A stretch of DNA of 64,000 bases from Thunnus maccoyii (Eukaryota; Chordata; Actinopteri; Scombriformes; Scombridae): positions 11,269,155-11,333,154 of the forward strand of contig NC_056544.1 in assembly GCF_910596095.1 (NCBI RefSeq), read 5' to 3'. A program made the position numbers and the translations under genes. The notes below the pieces were generated by a model. It made no database searches, was not told the origin of the DNA, and saw only the letters and a list, made by a program, of their open reading frames with translations. Of this stretch, positions 14,463 through 27,260 are shown piece by piece (position 1 is the first letter of the stretch; each line of letters begins with the position of its first letter).

Positions 14463-15599
14463 GCAGGCAGGATCTGCAACATTATGCCAGACGTGCAAAA
14501 CATCAATAAGGACAAGGACGTTGTGCGTAGAGTTGTAGCTGCTATTATAATACTGTTGGTAGAAAATGTTATTTACTGCTTTCCAGATTTAGACCTAATC
14601 TAAATGTAGTACATCATCTGTTTGAATCTGTTTTGTCCCTGTTACTTTAATCATATTATACTGACTGGAAAACTTTTAGACTTTTTGAATTTGGACTGAA
14701 TGATTTGAAAGACCGTGTTTTTTCTCAACTGTAAGTTCAGCAAACAACTGATAAATGATAAAATTTAACTTAAAACAGTTATTTTCTTTAAGTACATGTA
14801 GTAAAACCTTGAGCCCTTGAGTGCTTTTTATGCATTCAAGTCACAGAGCCAAGCATCTGATTTTAAAAAAAGAAATACTGTACAATGTTTGAAAAATCCA
14901 GACGGTCATTTAACAGCACTTGTTGTTGTTCTAAAGTATCTCCAGAATCCTCAAAGACTCATCTAACCATCTGAAAATGAAAAAAATTTTATCTTTTAAA
15001 TCTGTTTCTCAAATTGTGACTGGAATTTAAAGAGCCCCTCCAGACATGTTTTAAGATGTATATAAAATACTCTATACTTTGAATAATAATTTGTGTCCAA
15101 TATGGTTTTTCAACAAAAGAAGTTCGGTTATCTTGTTAAAACCTTTAAAATGACATCTACTCCTTCTACTCCAGAATCAATGAACATGCAAATATTTTTC
15201 ATTTCAAAAGTTGACCTTTTGGACACAAAATGTCTCCTACTTCACTGTAAAGTCTATTCTCAGTGTTTGTGCACTGGAGGCTTCAAGTTTCCACATCACA
15301 CGTGTGTAAGTTGCACACTGAGCCACAACTGGCTCCAAAATAGTTGTGATGTCACAAATCATGCTTAGAGGTACACGTGTTAAACTGAGATTTAAAGTGA
15401 ACACAGAGAAACTCTCCTCCTTCAGCAGATGAATTTGAAAACAGTCTTCTAGTGTCAAACTCTGCAAATAAATCATTCTGCACAGTGAAGTTCAAACATC
15501 CAACTGAAACTAGTTTTTCATTCAGAGCAACCTTTTAGGTTTTACAACTAGAACCGGTTAAATATTCGATGCATTGCTCTGTGACTCGTTTGTAATGGT

Positions 15600-16035
15600 A
15601 AAACATGAGTAAAAATACAGATGTATTAACAACAAGACGTATTCATTATGCAGGAATATGCTACCTTTTAGTGTTATACTATGATGTATTATTTTATTGG
15701 ATTGTTAATTCTAATGTATTAATGTGTAGGCAGCATTTTCCTGTTGCTGCTGTTGAAGGTGGAGCTACTTTTAACTACTTTATATACTGTTGGGTAGTTA
15801 AATCTGTAAGAATGCTTCATATCTTAGTCATCATGTTTTGAATGTAGACATTTTATCTGTGAAGTAACCAGTAACTGTTTTATCTGTGAAGTAACTAGTA
15901 AGTACAGCTGTTAAATATATGCAAGTAAAAAGTATATTTCCCTCTAAAGTACAAGTACCTCAAAACTGTTCTTAAGTACTTCTTAGTTCTTACTTGAGTA
16001 AATGTACTGAGTTTGGCCTACTTTCCACCACAGAA
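15600..16035 (-). mobile_element. Non-autonomous hAT-like element, copy 1
   Basis: Read on the minus strand it begins 'tgtggtggaaagta', then 'gtacatttactcaag', 'aagtacttaag' and 'gaggtacttgtacttta'. This is the very common teleost repeat also seen at 26737-27260. It includes an internal tandem duplication of about 26 bp ('tttatctgtgaagtaac') around 15850-15902. Boundaries are approximate and it has no coding capacity. Confidence 0.65.
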
Positions 16036-19000
16036 TGAGAGCTCTGACAAATATTAGAATTTACCTTTGACCACGGTTACTTTTTTTCTGTGACAAATGA
16101 CTGGAGATCATCTTGTTTTGCGGGTGTAAGCGGGCTTGTTGGAATTGGATGAACTTGGCAGGGGGCTAAGGGCTTTGTTTCTCCCATGCTGGGGAACAGG
16201 ATGTACAGCAGGGAGGTCATGAAGCCTCCAGAGGGAGAGAGGCCTCTGATTTATACACTCTGAACCCGGCTACGACCTGGGTCACAGACCTCAAATTTAC
16301 GAATGGGGCCCATAGGACGCAGAGGGGATGCCAAGAAGACAATCACCCCAGAGGTAACTAGAAGACATCCCTGCCCCTCTCTTTCTCTCGCCCCTGCTGG
16401 TTTCTCTGCCTCTCTTTCTCACAGTCTCTTTGCCCAGCCTGTTTGTACTTTTTTTTTACCCTCTCTGTCCCCCTCCAATCCCTCTGATTGTTGAACTTTA
16501 GTACATCCTGCCTCTTTACAGATTATCCCAGTTTCTTGCCATTAATTGCCGAAGGTGCGGCTGGTTTAATTAGGCTCCAGGAAGACAAGCCAAGTTTTCA
16601 CAGCTCTCAGCAATGAGGGGAGCTTTAGAAAGAAAGAGAAAAAAGGCTGAAATGAAAGATTAAAAACTTGGCTCTCTCTCTCTCATGTCTCACTCAAAAC
16701 ATGCTGATAATGTTTACCTGTTTGAAAAAAGCACAGGGCTTTAATTCACGACTGTCCAGGAAATAACAGTACATCAAATCCAGGATGCTCAAATAACACA
16801 CACGACCTTGAAAGAGGAGCATTTTTGAAACAAATAGCTTTGGATGTAGGCATATAAAGAATCCTTTATATATCTATGAGAGCAAGAGCAACATACTGCA
16901 GTAAGAAAAAATAAATATAAGACCAGAAAGAGTAAAATCAAAAGAAGACAGCTTGAAGGGTGACAACAATAAACCAAACACAGCTTGGACAGTCTTGATT
17001 CACTTTTATGTAAGCAAAAGTGCAAAAGGGGGGACTTCATTGTGCGAAGGTCACAAAAACAAGCCAGCCATTTATTTTTTGAAGGCTCCATCCCCTGCGA
17101 TGCATACAACTTGTTAAAATATCTTTTCTCACAATTCCCTGCACAACAATGTCATAGCACTAACAGCAGGTGCGCAGACAGACAGAAAGTGTGACTGGCT
17201 GAAACACAGGGTCAGATGCTGGGTTGTTGATAATGAAGCCTGTTGTGCAGGGATGGCGACGTAGAGGAGGAGTTAAGAAAGAGCTGTTTTGAAGCTCTGT
17301 AGCGCACCATTTCTCGTAAACACTGTGAAAACAAAGCTTTGTGGACTCTGTCCCCCTCAGGTATTTTTCCGGAGGTAGAGGTGTTTGTGGCACTGAGGGC
17401 AAAACCGATACGACCAGGCATGTTTACATAAGATTGGTATTAATCTTCTCAGCTGACTTTCACCATGAAATTATTCCTTCAACATTGTGTTAGCGTGTCT
17501 ATCTGTGCTGTTTATCTTCTGATAATAATGATGCACCACTAAAAATAAGTCACAGTTTGTGGAGAAACAGCGAGTCACTTGTTAACTGTAAATTTCAGAG
17601 TAGTTGAGAAACACTATATGTTCAGTCGGTCCCCTCAAGACTGCTTGTGGAATATTACATTACTGTTACACTCCTTATAGTGTCATTCAATGACATATGT
17701 GGCATATTAGTCAGCTTACTTCAACAACTCTAAACCTGCATGAGGAAATTATTATCTGGGTTAAAGGTTTTGTTGATGTTCCAGTTTGTTTGTTCTCTCT
17801 GCTAAAGAAAGGGACAGGTTGTGTCAGTTTTTAATACAAGCTCAAAATGAGATACAGCAGTCATTAACACGTGAAGATCTTGAAGAACACGCTGCAGGGT
17901 CGGATTTCAGGGGCGTCGCATTCCGGTTTATATTATGATCCTGGAAGAATCTGGCGCACCTATATTTTGGAAAATCAAAATACAGCAGTAAAACCCCGAG
18001 CTGTTGACACACCTAATGAGAAACCAGGGCACACAGCTGGGTCAATATTTAGCAGGAACAAACTTTAGTGGAATTCGACAAGTTAAAATCCAGGTTTGGG
18101 GGAAAAATATTGCCAAATCTTTACCTGACAGGTTACTCTGACCTTTCAGCTACAACATGAAAGTTTGCTTTGACCTGTCATTTATGCCATTGTTTAAATA
18201 ATGTTGGGGAGACAAATCAGGGAAAGTGAGTGGAATGCTACTAACCCATCTGTTTTGCATTTTTAATCCTGGCACAAAAAGATCTTGGAAAAATGAAACA
18301 GCATCCATCATTTTATATTATCACCACATGAATATGGTAACATTTGGTAATTTGTGTTGGTTATATTTGACTGTTTTATACATTGAAAACTTTGATGCCA
18401 TAATCTGTTGCTGGGCACTGTGTTCTCTTTAAGGTTAGAGCAAATTGTGCCTATTGATATATTTTAATATACTTTAAGATCAGAATTTTAAAAAATGGAT
18501 AATATCACCATTTAAATACTGTTTTATATAAACAGGAGTCAATCATAAACCTCTCCTTTCTAAACATATATCACCAGGGTCCATAAGGCTCCAGAGTGAA
18601 ATAACATAACATAAAATACCATTTTAGCAGGACTTAAACTGATGCACATGTTCAAGTAATAACTGCAATCACATGACTGCTTGTGGTATTTACATCCTGA
18701 GACTGCTGAGTCTCACAAAATAAAGATTCCTTCCCCACTTTAGAAAATTCCATAAAAACCTGTGGCCTCTGGTACTTGGAGAAAGACAGGAGAATACAAT
18801 GCTGAAACCATTCAATTTCAATTACGATTCAGGATTTGAGATTAACATGGATCATTAGAGATTTTTGGGGTTTGTTGGATTTTTTTGGAATCAACAGACG
18901 GTCAGAAGTGACGCATTCAGTGTGACATGATCATTCTTGAAGTCTGTAGGTGGATTTTACATTAAACGTCTTGCTTGAATGAAAAAGAAAACTTCCTGTC

Positions 19001-19124
19001 AAAGTCTTGTTTCTACATGTTCTTGTCTGCTATAACAGTCTAAACCACAGCAACCAAACAAATGACAACACCCTTCACTAAAAGTAACACAAAGGAAAGG
19101 AACAGGGATACGGATAAAGGAAAT

Positions 19125-19320
19125 GTTTTTGGAAAATACACTTATTTGTCTTTTTTTTTTCTTTTTACCAAGACTTAGATGAGAGGATCGATACCACCGC
19201 CACAACTGTGCAGTAAATATGAAGCTACTGCCAGCAGCCAATTAGCTTAGCTTAGCATAAAGGCCAGAAACGCTTTGGTAAATCAGCCTACCAGCACCTC
19301 TAAAGCTAACAAATAAACAC
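19125..19320 (+). mobile_element. Foldback MITE fragment
   Basis: The left-end sequence 'ccaagacttagatgagag...gatacc' is followed by 'gaagctactgccagcagcc' and the core 'ttagcttagcttagcataaa'. It matches the left arm of the more complete element at 37775-38377. No matching right end was found nearby. Confidence 0.6.
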
Positions 19321-20419
19321 ACAAATAAAAGAATTTGTTTCTGAAAATGTCAAACAATTCTTTTAAATAGCAAAACTGAACCTAAGAAATAAGAATACTA
19401 ATACAAACACTTTTGAGATATTGTACATGTCTCACTACAGGACTTCCAGGATGTGAGCGGTTTCCACACAAATGTACTGTATATTGTTCTTTTAGCTAAA
19501 AAAAAAAATAGACATAAGTAAGTAATTTCTGTTGGAATATCAGAACTAAAGAGTGCACAGCTGCTGTGGTACAGTTATAGGTCAGGACTCCTACTGTTTG
19601 GGAAGAACACTTTGTAACTCAAGCTTTCTTTCCTTTTTCTTCTCCAAACCACCAGCTGCTCAGCACTTGACAGTAAGAGGCTGTCTGCCAGTTACCACAT
19701 CTTCCCCAAAAACAGGCCTCATTCACAATTAGATCCCTCTTCAGTTCAAGTGTCTCCTCCATGCTCTTGCTTCCACCTCCACTCCTATTGATTAAAAGTA
19801 GTGGGGTAATGAATTGATATCATTGTGATCAGTAACCTACACCCAGTGGCCTCAAGTGCCCCCCTCTCTCTGGTAAACACAGTATGCATGCTTGAATGTC
19901 TCAAAGGAGGCCAATTAGTTCATGGGAATCAACGCTTATAACTGGGGCAACAACCAAAGGGCTGATTTCTGGGATGAATGAGGAACAAAGCTGTGTTCTG
20001 TGAAACTCTGGGGAGACTAAACAGCTAAAAAGCACGTCTGAGCCTGTGGGTCCAAGAAAAGTAAAAGATGTGTTCTGGAGAGCTCGTTTAGCACCCACAG
20101 CTGACCCATTTGAGCAGAATCCCCTGACAATGTAAATACGCATTTGAGTTATTTACAGCAACTGCATTTAGCATGGAATTCAAAGCTGACCTTGGTAACT
20201 TGTTTTTGTTGTATTTTGAGCAAAACAGTATATCACAGGAGGATTCCTCATTACATGCTTTTGATATTGTTAAGCCACACATAATTCAGTACTTCAGTGT
20301 ATATATATTGATTAATATACTAATTTAAAATAGTCTGAATCACACAAAACAAACAAACTCCAACACCCTTCACACAAAACATGAACAGTTTGACATTTTA
20401 GGAAACACGCTTATATTTA

Positions 20420-20610
20420 AGATCAATACAATTCTAATATGTGTATGGTAAATATGAAGCTACAGCCAGGTGATGGTCAGGTTATCTTAGCTTAGCTAGC
20501 TTTAAAAGACTGGAAACAGGGGGGAACAGCTAGCCTGGCTCTGTCTAAAGGTAACAAAATTCACCTTCTAGCACCTCTAAAGGTCACTAATTAACATGTT
20601 ATATCTTATT
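20420..20610 (+). mobile_element. Foldback MITE fragment
   Basis: This is a copy of the same family: 'taaatatgaagctacagccagg', 'cttagcttagctagc', 'aagactggaaacaggggg', 'agcctggctctgtctaaag', 'cacctctaaaggtcac'. It lies in the same orientation as the 19125 copy, about 1.3 kb away. Confidence 0.6.
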
Positions 20611-21199
20611 GGTTTAATCTGTACAAAAACTGATGTGTGAATATGCTAAACTAGCTGTTCCGCCCGTTTCATATTTACTGTACAGACATGAAAAAGCTAT
20701 CACTTCTACCCTCACTATGCAGCGAGCTAAACACACTTCCAATAAAGGTTTATAACAGTGGATTGATTTGAGGTTTTTACTGGAAGCAATTGTGAAACTG
20801 TGAAAACAGAATTGAACAACAAATTCAAGAACAGTGATCACAAATCAGAAAAAGATACCATTATCAATAAAGTATGGCAAAGTACTACGATGAGAAATGG
20901 CTCTATACATTACAGTCTTTGGCTGGACCAGCCATGGACCAGCTCTATAACCCTGAATGACCCATCGCTGACTGACTCACTGAGTGATGAAGTTACACGA
21001 TTGGTCAAACAGCCGAGTGAGTTTCCCCATTCCCCCATTGGCCGTTACTCATTCAGAATGAATCGGCGCAAACAGTTTCTATTATGTCCTAAGGGGGCAT
21101 TTACAGCAGAACCCCGAGCGCAGATCACTCTCAGCAGGACTGAGAGTGACATGTGACAACCAACTCCTTTGTTGGCATATACATGCATGGTGTGATATA

Positions 21200-21752
21200 C
21201 AGATGGGTGACACATTAAAGGAAAAACTGGTGCAGATCTGAATGCTTGACCCCTACAGTGAGGGGGGCATTTTGCTGGATTGGTTTGGGTCCACTTGTCC
21301 CTTTAGAGGGAAGGGTCACTGCAAATCAATACAAAGTTGTTCTGATTGATCATCTTTATCCTCTTATGAAACATTGCTATCCTTATGGGAGTGGTCTATT
21401 CCAGGATGACAATGCCCCCATCCATAGGGCACGAGGGGTAACTGAATGGTTTGACGAGTATGAAAATGATGTGAATCATATGCTATGGCCTTCACAGTCA
21501 CCAGATCTCAACCCAGTTGAACAGTTATGAGAGATTTTAGACTGACGTGTTAGACAGCGCTCTCCACCACCATCATCAAAACACCAAATGAGGGAATATC
21601 TTTTTGAAGAATGGTGTTAATCCCTCCAGTAGAGTTCAGAGACTGTAGAATCAAATCCAAGGCGCACTGAAGCTGTTCTGGCAACACATGGTGGCTCAAT
21701 ACTTTACTAAGACACTTTATGTTGGTTTTTTCCTTAAATTGTCACCTGTCTG
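21200..21752 (+). mobile_element. Internally deleted Tc1-like transposon with intact TIRs
   Basis: Terminal inverted repeats of about 29 bp are visible: the left starts CAGATGGGTGACACATTAAA and the right, reverse-complemented, starts CAGACAGGTGACAATTTAAG. Both ends are flanked by the TA target duplication (21198-21199 and 21753-21754). Inside is only the C-terminal part of a Tc1-family DDE transposase in one frame (21246-21530). It includes DDNAPIHRA, with a catalytic Asp, and [14 protein letters not shown], with the last catalytic Glu. An in-frame stop follows. The DNA-binding N-terminus is missing, so the copy is non-autonomous and could only move in trans. A related copy lies at 57199-57710. 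Confidence 0.85.
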
Positions 21753-21785
21753 TATTTAGTCCTTTCTTTCTTTTTAGATGGAAAA

Positions 21786-22850
21786 ATGGGCAAGAATTTT
21801 GTGAGGGAAACAAACAAGGGCCAGAATCCACCAGATGTACTGCTCAGGGCAGTAAGAGAAGTAAAGCTGCACAACAAAACAGTCAGAAGCAATGCCAAGG
21901 ACTTTCAGATTAACTATCAAACTCTGGCAAGATATTGGAGTGAAATAAGTCCATCAGAAGTTGCTGGAGATGGAATTTGCCCATCCTTGCCAGTAGGGTA
22001 TATCAAATATCATTTAGTTTTCAATGAAGAGCAGGAAAGTCAGCTGGCAGAATACATCATCACTGCTGACACTGACATTTATTTTGGCTTCTCTCCTGTT
22101 GAATTTTGCAAACTTGCATACACGTATGCAGTCCACAATAATGTCCCTGTCTGCAGTAAATGGGAATAGAAGGAGATAGCAGGGGCAGACTGGTTGTCTG
22201 ACACCCATCACTCTCAATCAGGATCCTGGAGGCCACCAGCCTTGCACATTCCAGTGCCTTCAATAAGCACACTGTGGACCAGTTCTTCACCAACTTGGAG
22301 GAGGTGATGGCAAGACACCAGTCTGAGCCCCAGTCCATTCGGAATATGAATAAAACTGGTAATTACCGCTGTCCACAAACCAAACAAGGTGGTAACCAGG
22401 AGAGGCTACAAGCAGATGGGGTCTTTGACATCTGCCGAGAGGGGAACCCTGGTCACCCTCTCCTGTGCTGTCTCCACCACCAGGAACAGTGTTCCCCCCT
22501 TCTTTATTTTCCACTGGGTCAACTTACATAACCATTTTCTAATTTCCGCCCCCACAGGAAGTGCAGGAGGAACAAATCTCAGTGGGTGGATGAAGGAGGA
22601 GCATTTTATGAGTTTCCTAAAACATTTTGTGGCACATACAAGGTGCGGCTGAGAAAGAGCATGCCCCCTGCTCCTTGACAACCACAGCTCCCACCTGTTG
22701 GTTGATAGGCTGAACTATGCCAAAGAGAATGGATTGTTCCCACCACCTGCAGCCCCTCGATCTGTCTGTCTATGGCCCATTGAAGAGGCACGATAACACT
22801 GCCTCATCTGCCTCGTTGTTGAGTAATCCGGGAAAAACAATGACCATTCA
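21786..22850 (+). pseudogene. Degenerate pogo-like (Tigger/CENP-B type) transposase
   Basis: The first frame (21786-22169) resembles the N-terminal helix-turn-helix region of pogo-family transposases. Frames at 22274-22660 carry the DDE region: SLTSAERGTLVTLSCAV, PPFFIF, the GSAGGTNLSGWM block and a FLKHFVAHTR-like segment. After a stop comes LLLDNHSSHL with the second catalytic Asp. The first catalytic motif, usually NMDETG, reads NMNKTG, so the Asp and the neighbouring Glu are both lost. Several stops and frame changes show the copy is dead. It starts 32 bp after the end of the Tc1-like element. Confidence 0.75.
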
Positions 22851-25009
22851 TGAAATACAAAAATTGTAGTTGCAGCCTTCCCTCTTGATGTAAACTTGAT
22901 CAACATTCAGTCAGGCCTCAGGTTGAGTGGTATCCCCTCAAGAGGGAGGTGTTGTCCAAGTCAGCATTTGCTCCTGCCTGTGTGACTGTGTGAATTTGTA
23001 GAGTAGATAAAAGATGACTGTCAGTATTTGCCTGGACACAGACAATACAATTCAGACAAACTGTGTCAGTAGGGGTTGCTACTAGCAACCAAATGTTCAA
23101 TTGAAACCAACTGAAAACTGCTGCTGGTAGCAGAACATTGATCTTTTCATCTAACTCCCAGCAAGAGGGCGAATAAGTGTAGTTCCCAAAATGTCTATTC
23201 CTTTCAACGTCACTTCAGCCATTTCTCTGCCATCAGCTTCAACAGTGTCTTGCATGAGAAACAGATTCTGCGAGTCAAGTTGGTGTTTTACATTGTTAAA
23301 CACTGTGTAACTCTGAATTTCCTGTCTGGAAGTAAAGTAAAATCAAGGCGAGAAGGTAAAATGACTCATATTTTCGGTGCAGTTTGTGACTCAGCTGCCC
23401 TTATTTTAAATTTCTGTTTCTCACTCCAGAGTCCTTCTTAAATGCAGTCACTGCTGAGTCTTAAGATCAAGTCTAATACTGTTTGCAATCTTATATGAGC
23501 AGTGTTTGTTTACTCTGTGAAAAGGGGCAGGGCCTAACCCAAAAATACTGTAAATCAGTGTAGATTTCCAGCACCATAAAGAACTGACAGCGTACACAGC
23601 TGCTTGGGTCAACCGCAGTCTATATGTATTTACATTTTCCAAATTGGGGTATGTGTACACTCTGTACTTTTCTGCTTCCTGCCAGCTGGGAGGCTCATTT
23701 AGCTCATGAGCAATGAAGCAACTAAGGGAAAAGCTTGGAGCGTCTGTGGAAGTGAGCATGTAGGCTGATATGGGTTGTTCATTAGCGGGAGCTTGTTCCT
23801 CACAACCAGTCTGAGAAGTAAAAGTAGCAAACAAATACAGAGGCAGTCAAGAAGAAGCAATAACAAAAACACATTCATTTGTATCATATAGCACATGCCT
23901 ATGCATGTGTGAGCTGAACATGAGCTGTTAGGAATGTAAAAGGAGAAGACTGTGTGTGTGCGTGTGTGTGTGTGCGCACGCATGTGTGTGTGTGTGTAAC
24001 TAAGCATGCAAGAAAGATACATGCACGAATCGGGTGTGTGTATGTGTTGATTAAAGTTTATGTGGTCAGCTGCACAACCAGGTCACTGGAGCATATGGAT
24101 AGTAATTATGCATTCATCTTACATAACTTGTCTTATGTCACTAAGTTTTTGATCTGCAACATTTCTACAGCACATGCAATCTTGATAGGATGTTACAAAA
24201 GGTAATTACAAGCAGATATTGGGAGTAACCGCCTATTAAGAAATCAAGCATTTTTGTGGAGACTCTTCGAGTCTGCAGACATTTCTCCAGAATGCAAAAC
24301 GGGGAGCCTTTCCATCCAAGGACAGCATGTCAGAGTCCTCACAGGAAATCTGTCATGTCCTCTTAGCCTGCTCTCCCTGCCCAGGCCTGCAGAGCTGTTT
24401 GTGCTGAACAAACCAGAGGTGAAACAAATCATACCTCATCTCTCAGGATTGCTGGAGGCTAAAGAATTTTTTTAAAAAGAACTACAGGTTTTCATTTGCT
24501 TCAATGCTATTTCACATTCAGTTTGCAGTTCCTGGGGCAACAATTGTAGAACATTCACCAGAGGGGCCCCGTTGGATAAATGGGCAGGGGTCAAAGCTGG
24601 ATAAATAGGAATGCTATGCTCTCGCTTTGCACCACTGGGAGGCAGTAGTGTGTATTATCAGGTTGTGTTCTGTTCTCACCACAGAATGGGAATAGGCCTT
24701 TCAAAGAAGACATTTTCAGGCATTCACAGGTGTAAACACACTGTTATACACACTGTTTAGACGTATAGTTTCAGAGTTGGGACAAAGGTGAAATTGACCT
24801 ACATAGATATGGTTGACCTGCAGAGATGTTTTCACTTAATCTACTTGTTGATTAGATCTCTATGCAGTACTGTGTGGGTGTGTACAGACTGCGCTTGATT
24901 GACATCTCCCACACTTGCCTGTTTGTCCTCATGTAATTCCCAGCATTGCTCGCCAAATGTCAACCTCAGCAGAGGTCTAATGAGACAGAAAACATGAGTT
25001 GGTGTTCAT
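22851..25009. other. Intergenic DNA with a half-MITE and a (GT)n tract
   Basis: There is no gene signature. Sequence around 23105-23195 ('catctaactcccagcaagag') matches the right arm of the foldback MITE family in inverse orientation. A GT-rich microsatellite lies at 23951-23998. The rest is unremarkable. Confidence 0.5.
23951..23998 (+). repeat. (GT)n microsatellite, imperfect
   Basis: An alternating GT tract is interrupted by 'gcgcacgcat'. It forms alternating purine-pyrimidine DNA on both sides of the interruption. The open frames through it (Cys/Val and His/Thr rich) are artefacts. Confidence 0.9.
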
Positions 25010-25013
25010 TTAA

Positions 25014-25522
25014 AGGGGACCTATGATGCTTTTGTGTTTTTCTGTTATTTATATACTGTTATGATGTCGGATATCTATGTTACACATGGCCAAAATTTCC
25101 AAACTTGAGGTTAACGTGTGTAGAAATGCTCACTGCAAGACAAAAGCATCAACCTGCTCTGAACTTTGTTTGTGGAGTTTTTTTGTATCTTCCTCATGAG
25201 CTGACGTCAAATTGTTGCGCATGCCTGTAAACAGCCATCTGTTCCATAGTCTTGGTTTCATTGTTTGTTGGAAGTCGGAAGTCGGAAGTCGGCTGTGACA
25301 CAGCTTTCGGAAGCTAACCAATCAGAACGGAGTGGGCTGATCAGGAGGGGGGAGGAGCTAAAATGGCCTGTTTTAGACAGAGGCTGAACTGAGGGGCTGC
25401 ATAAAGAGCTAGTATAAGATAAATAAGGATTTTTCTGAAATGTGAATCATGCAAAGCTACTCCAGTGGAATCCCAGAATAAAAATATGAGTATGAGCTGG
25501 AAATGAGCATAATAGGTCCCCA
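25014..25522. mobile_element. MITE with TTAA target duplication (piggyBac-like)
   Basis: The left end reads AGGGGACCTATGATGCT and the right end, reverse-complemented, TGGGGACCTATTATGCT, 15 of 17 identical. TTAA lies directly outside each end (25010-25013 and 25523-25526), which suggests a piggyBac-type target, although the terminal bases are not the classic CCC start. No transposase sequence lies inside. A 7-bp tandem repeat (GGAAGTC, three copies) is at about 25269-25290. Confidence 0.6.
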
Positions 25523-26736
25523 TTAAAATGTGAAATATATTCTGCAAAATCCCTGAGGGTGTCACTTTCTGAGTTAATTGATCAACATGTTGTAGCAGGA
25601 AAAGCACAGGTGTGACTAATAACATTAATTAAGGCTGCATTTAATTTATTGTTAACGCTGACTCACTGACATTGTTGACTGGGACACTTAAAGGAACAGG
25701 AATCATTTACGTTCACAGTTACACCCGTGCTATGAAAGTCAAATTTTCAATCAATCAGACTTTGAAATGTACATCTAACATACTGTTAACACCTCATCAC
25801 ACACCCAACACACAAAAAAATACATGAGTTATAATTATGACACACCTACAAACCAGCACCCTTCCTGATATGTTTAATGAGAACGCATATCTCCCTGCAG
25901 CTCTTAATGACTTTTCCAGCAAATCCTGGGTTACCTTTCTGCTCAATCACAAGACAGTCATGAACTCCATTCAATTTTGAAACCTCAGTGGCTGTGCAGT
26001 CAGATAACTGGAAATGAGGAACATATGTACAGATGGTATTAATCTGAGAAGTGAGCTGGGAAGGTGACACAACCCAAGACATGGTTTACAGTATGTGTGT
26101 GAAATTGAGTACCCTATCTGATGATGGTTTTTGTTCCTCCTTATTGCTTTCAATTGTCAGTTTTCCTTTTCCAAATTGGTCAGAATCCTTATGCAAGATT
26201 ATTTACTATATTCAAATGTATTTGAATATGTATTTCTGGCAAAGAGAAGTGGAAAAAAATTACATAAAATATTCCCAAATGGAAAAGATCACAGATCACT
26301 CTCTATCCATGGGAACCAGAGGTTTACTGCTCTAACAGGCTCTAGCACCTGTTTTTTTTCTTTCTCTTTCCTCCCTCTTTCCATCCCCTCGTACATGACT
26401 TAGTCTGGGGGCTGCACTGGGATTTACAGATGTGTTTGGAATCTGGGTAAAAGGTCAGCATGCCGGCTAAAATGGGAGCGGCCATTTTGGGAAATTAAAT
26501 AAGCAGCTGTGGCGAGGTGTAGATCCGGTGGTGATCAGTAACATGCAGCCGGCCGGGAGGACGCAAAGGAGACAAATTCCAACAACCCTTGTTCGTTATC
26601 ACAGACATTATTTATTTCATCCACTTGTTTAGTCTGTCCTAAAGTAAATATTATACTGTCTGCGGACAGACTAGTTGGCTATTGGACATTCTTATTTAAG
26701 CTGATTTTATTCTTCTCTTCACCATGATGAAATCCA

Positions 26737-27260
26737 GTGGTGGAAAGCAACTAATTATATTCACTCAAATACTGTAATTAAGTACAATGCTGAAGTACTT
26801 TTTTGCGAGAATTTCCAATTCATGCTACTTTACACTTTTACTCCACTACATTTTGAGACAGAAATATTGTACTTTATAATCTATTACAATTATTTAATAG
26901 CAGTTACTTTGCAGATGTTTAAGAAATTACATGCAAAACATGTGATCTGAAAAAATATAGTACATCAAACAATCCAACAGTATATTGATAATGATGAAAT
27001 ATTATTAATATTTTGCTCTACCTCAACCATGTACATTAAAACGTTGCTTCAAGGTTAATGCATCTGTAATAATAATCCAATATAACATAAGATGACTGAA
27101 AGAGACTATTCTGCATAATGAGTACCCTCCTTTTACTTTTAAGTACATTTAATAATAATAATATTTCAGTTCTTTTTCATGTACTGGAGTATGTTTACAC
27201 TGTGGTATTACTACTTTTTTCTTAAATAAAAGATCAGAATACTTCTGACATACTGGTCTG
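26737..27260 (+). mobile_element. Non-autonomous hAT-like element, copy 2
   Basis: It begins 'agtggtggaaagcaact', then 'actcaaatactgtaatt', 'aagtacaatgctgaagtact' and 'tactttacacttttactcc', the same family as 15600-16035 but in opposite orientation. Boundaries are approximate. It has no coding capacity. Confidence 0.65.

Larger units (their letters stand above)
11396..21197. other. Gene-free, repeat-rich intergenic DNA
   Basis: About 10 kb has no frame with domain similarity or plausible exon chain. It holds a GTGTGTCT microsatellite (14411-14462), an hAT-like non-autonomous element (about 15600-16035), foldback MITE fragments (about 19125 and 20420) and AT-rich unique sequence. In human, KANK3 sits between RPS28 and ANGPTL4; I found no trace of it here. 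Confidence 0.55.

Noticed and set aside
14143..14538. 131-residue open frame
   Set aside because: Translation is driven by CT-rich DNA and the GTGTGTCT microsatellite. No domain or exon structure was seen.
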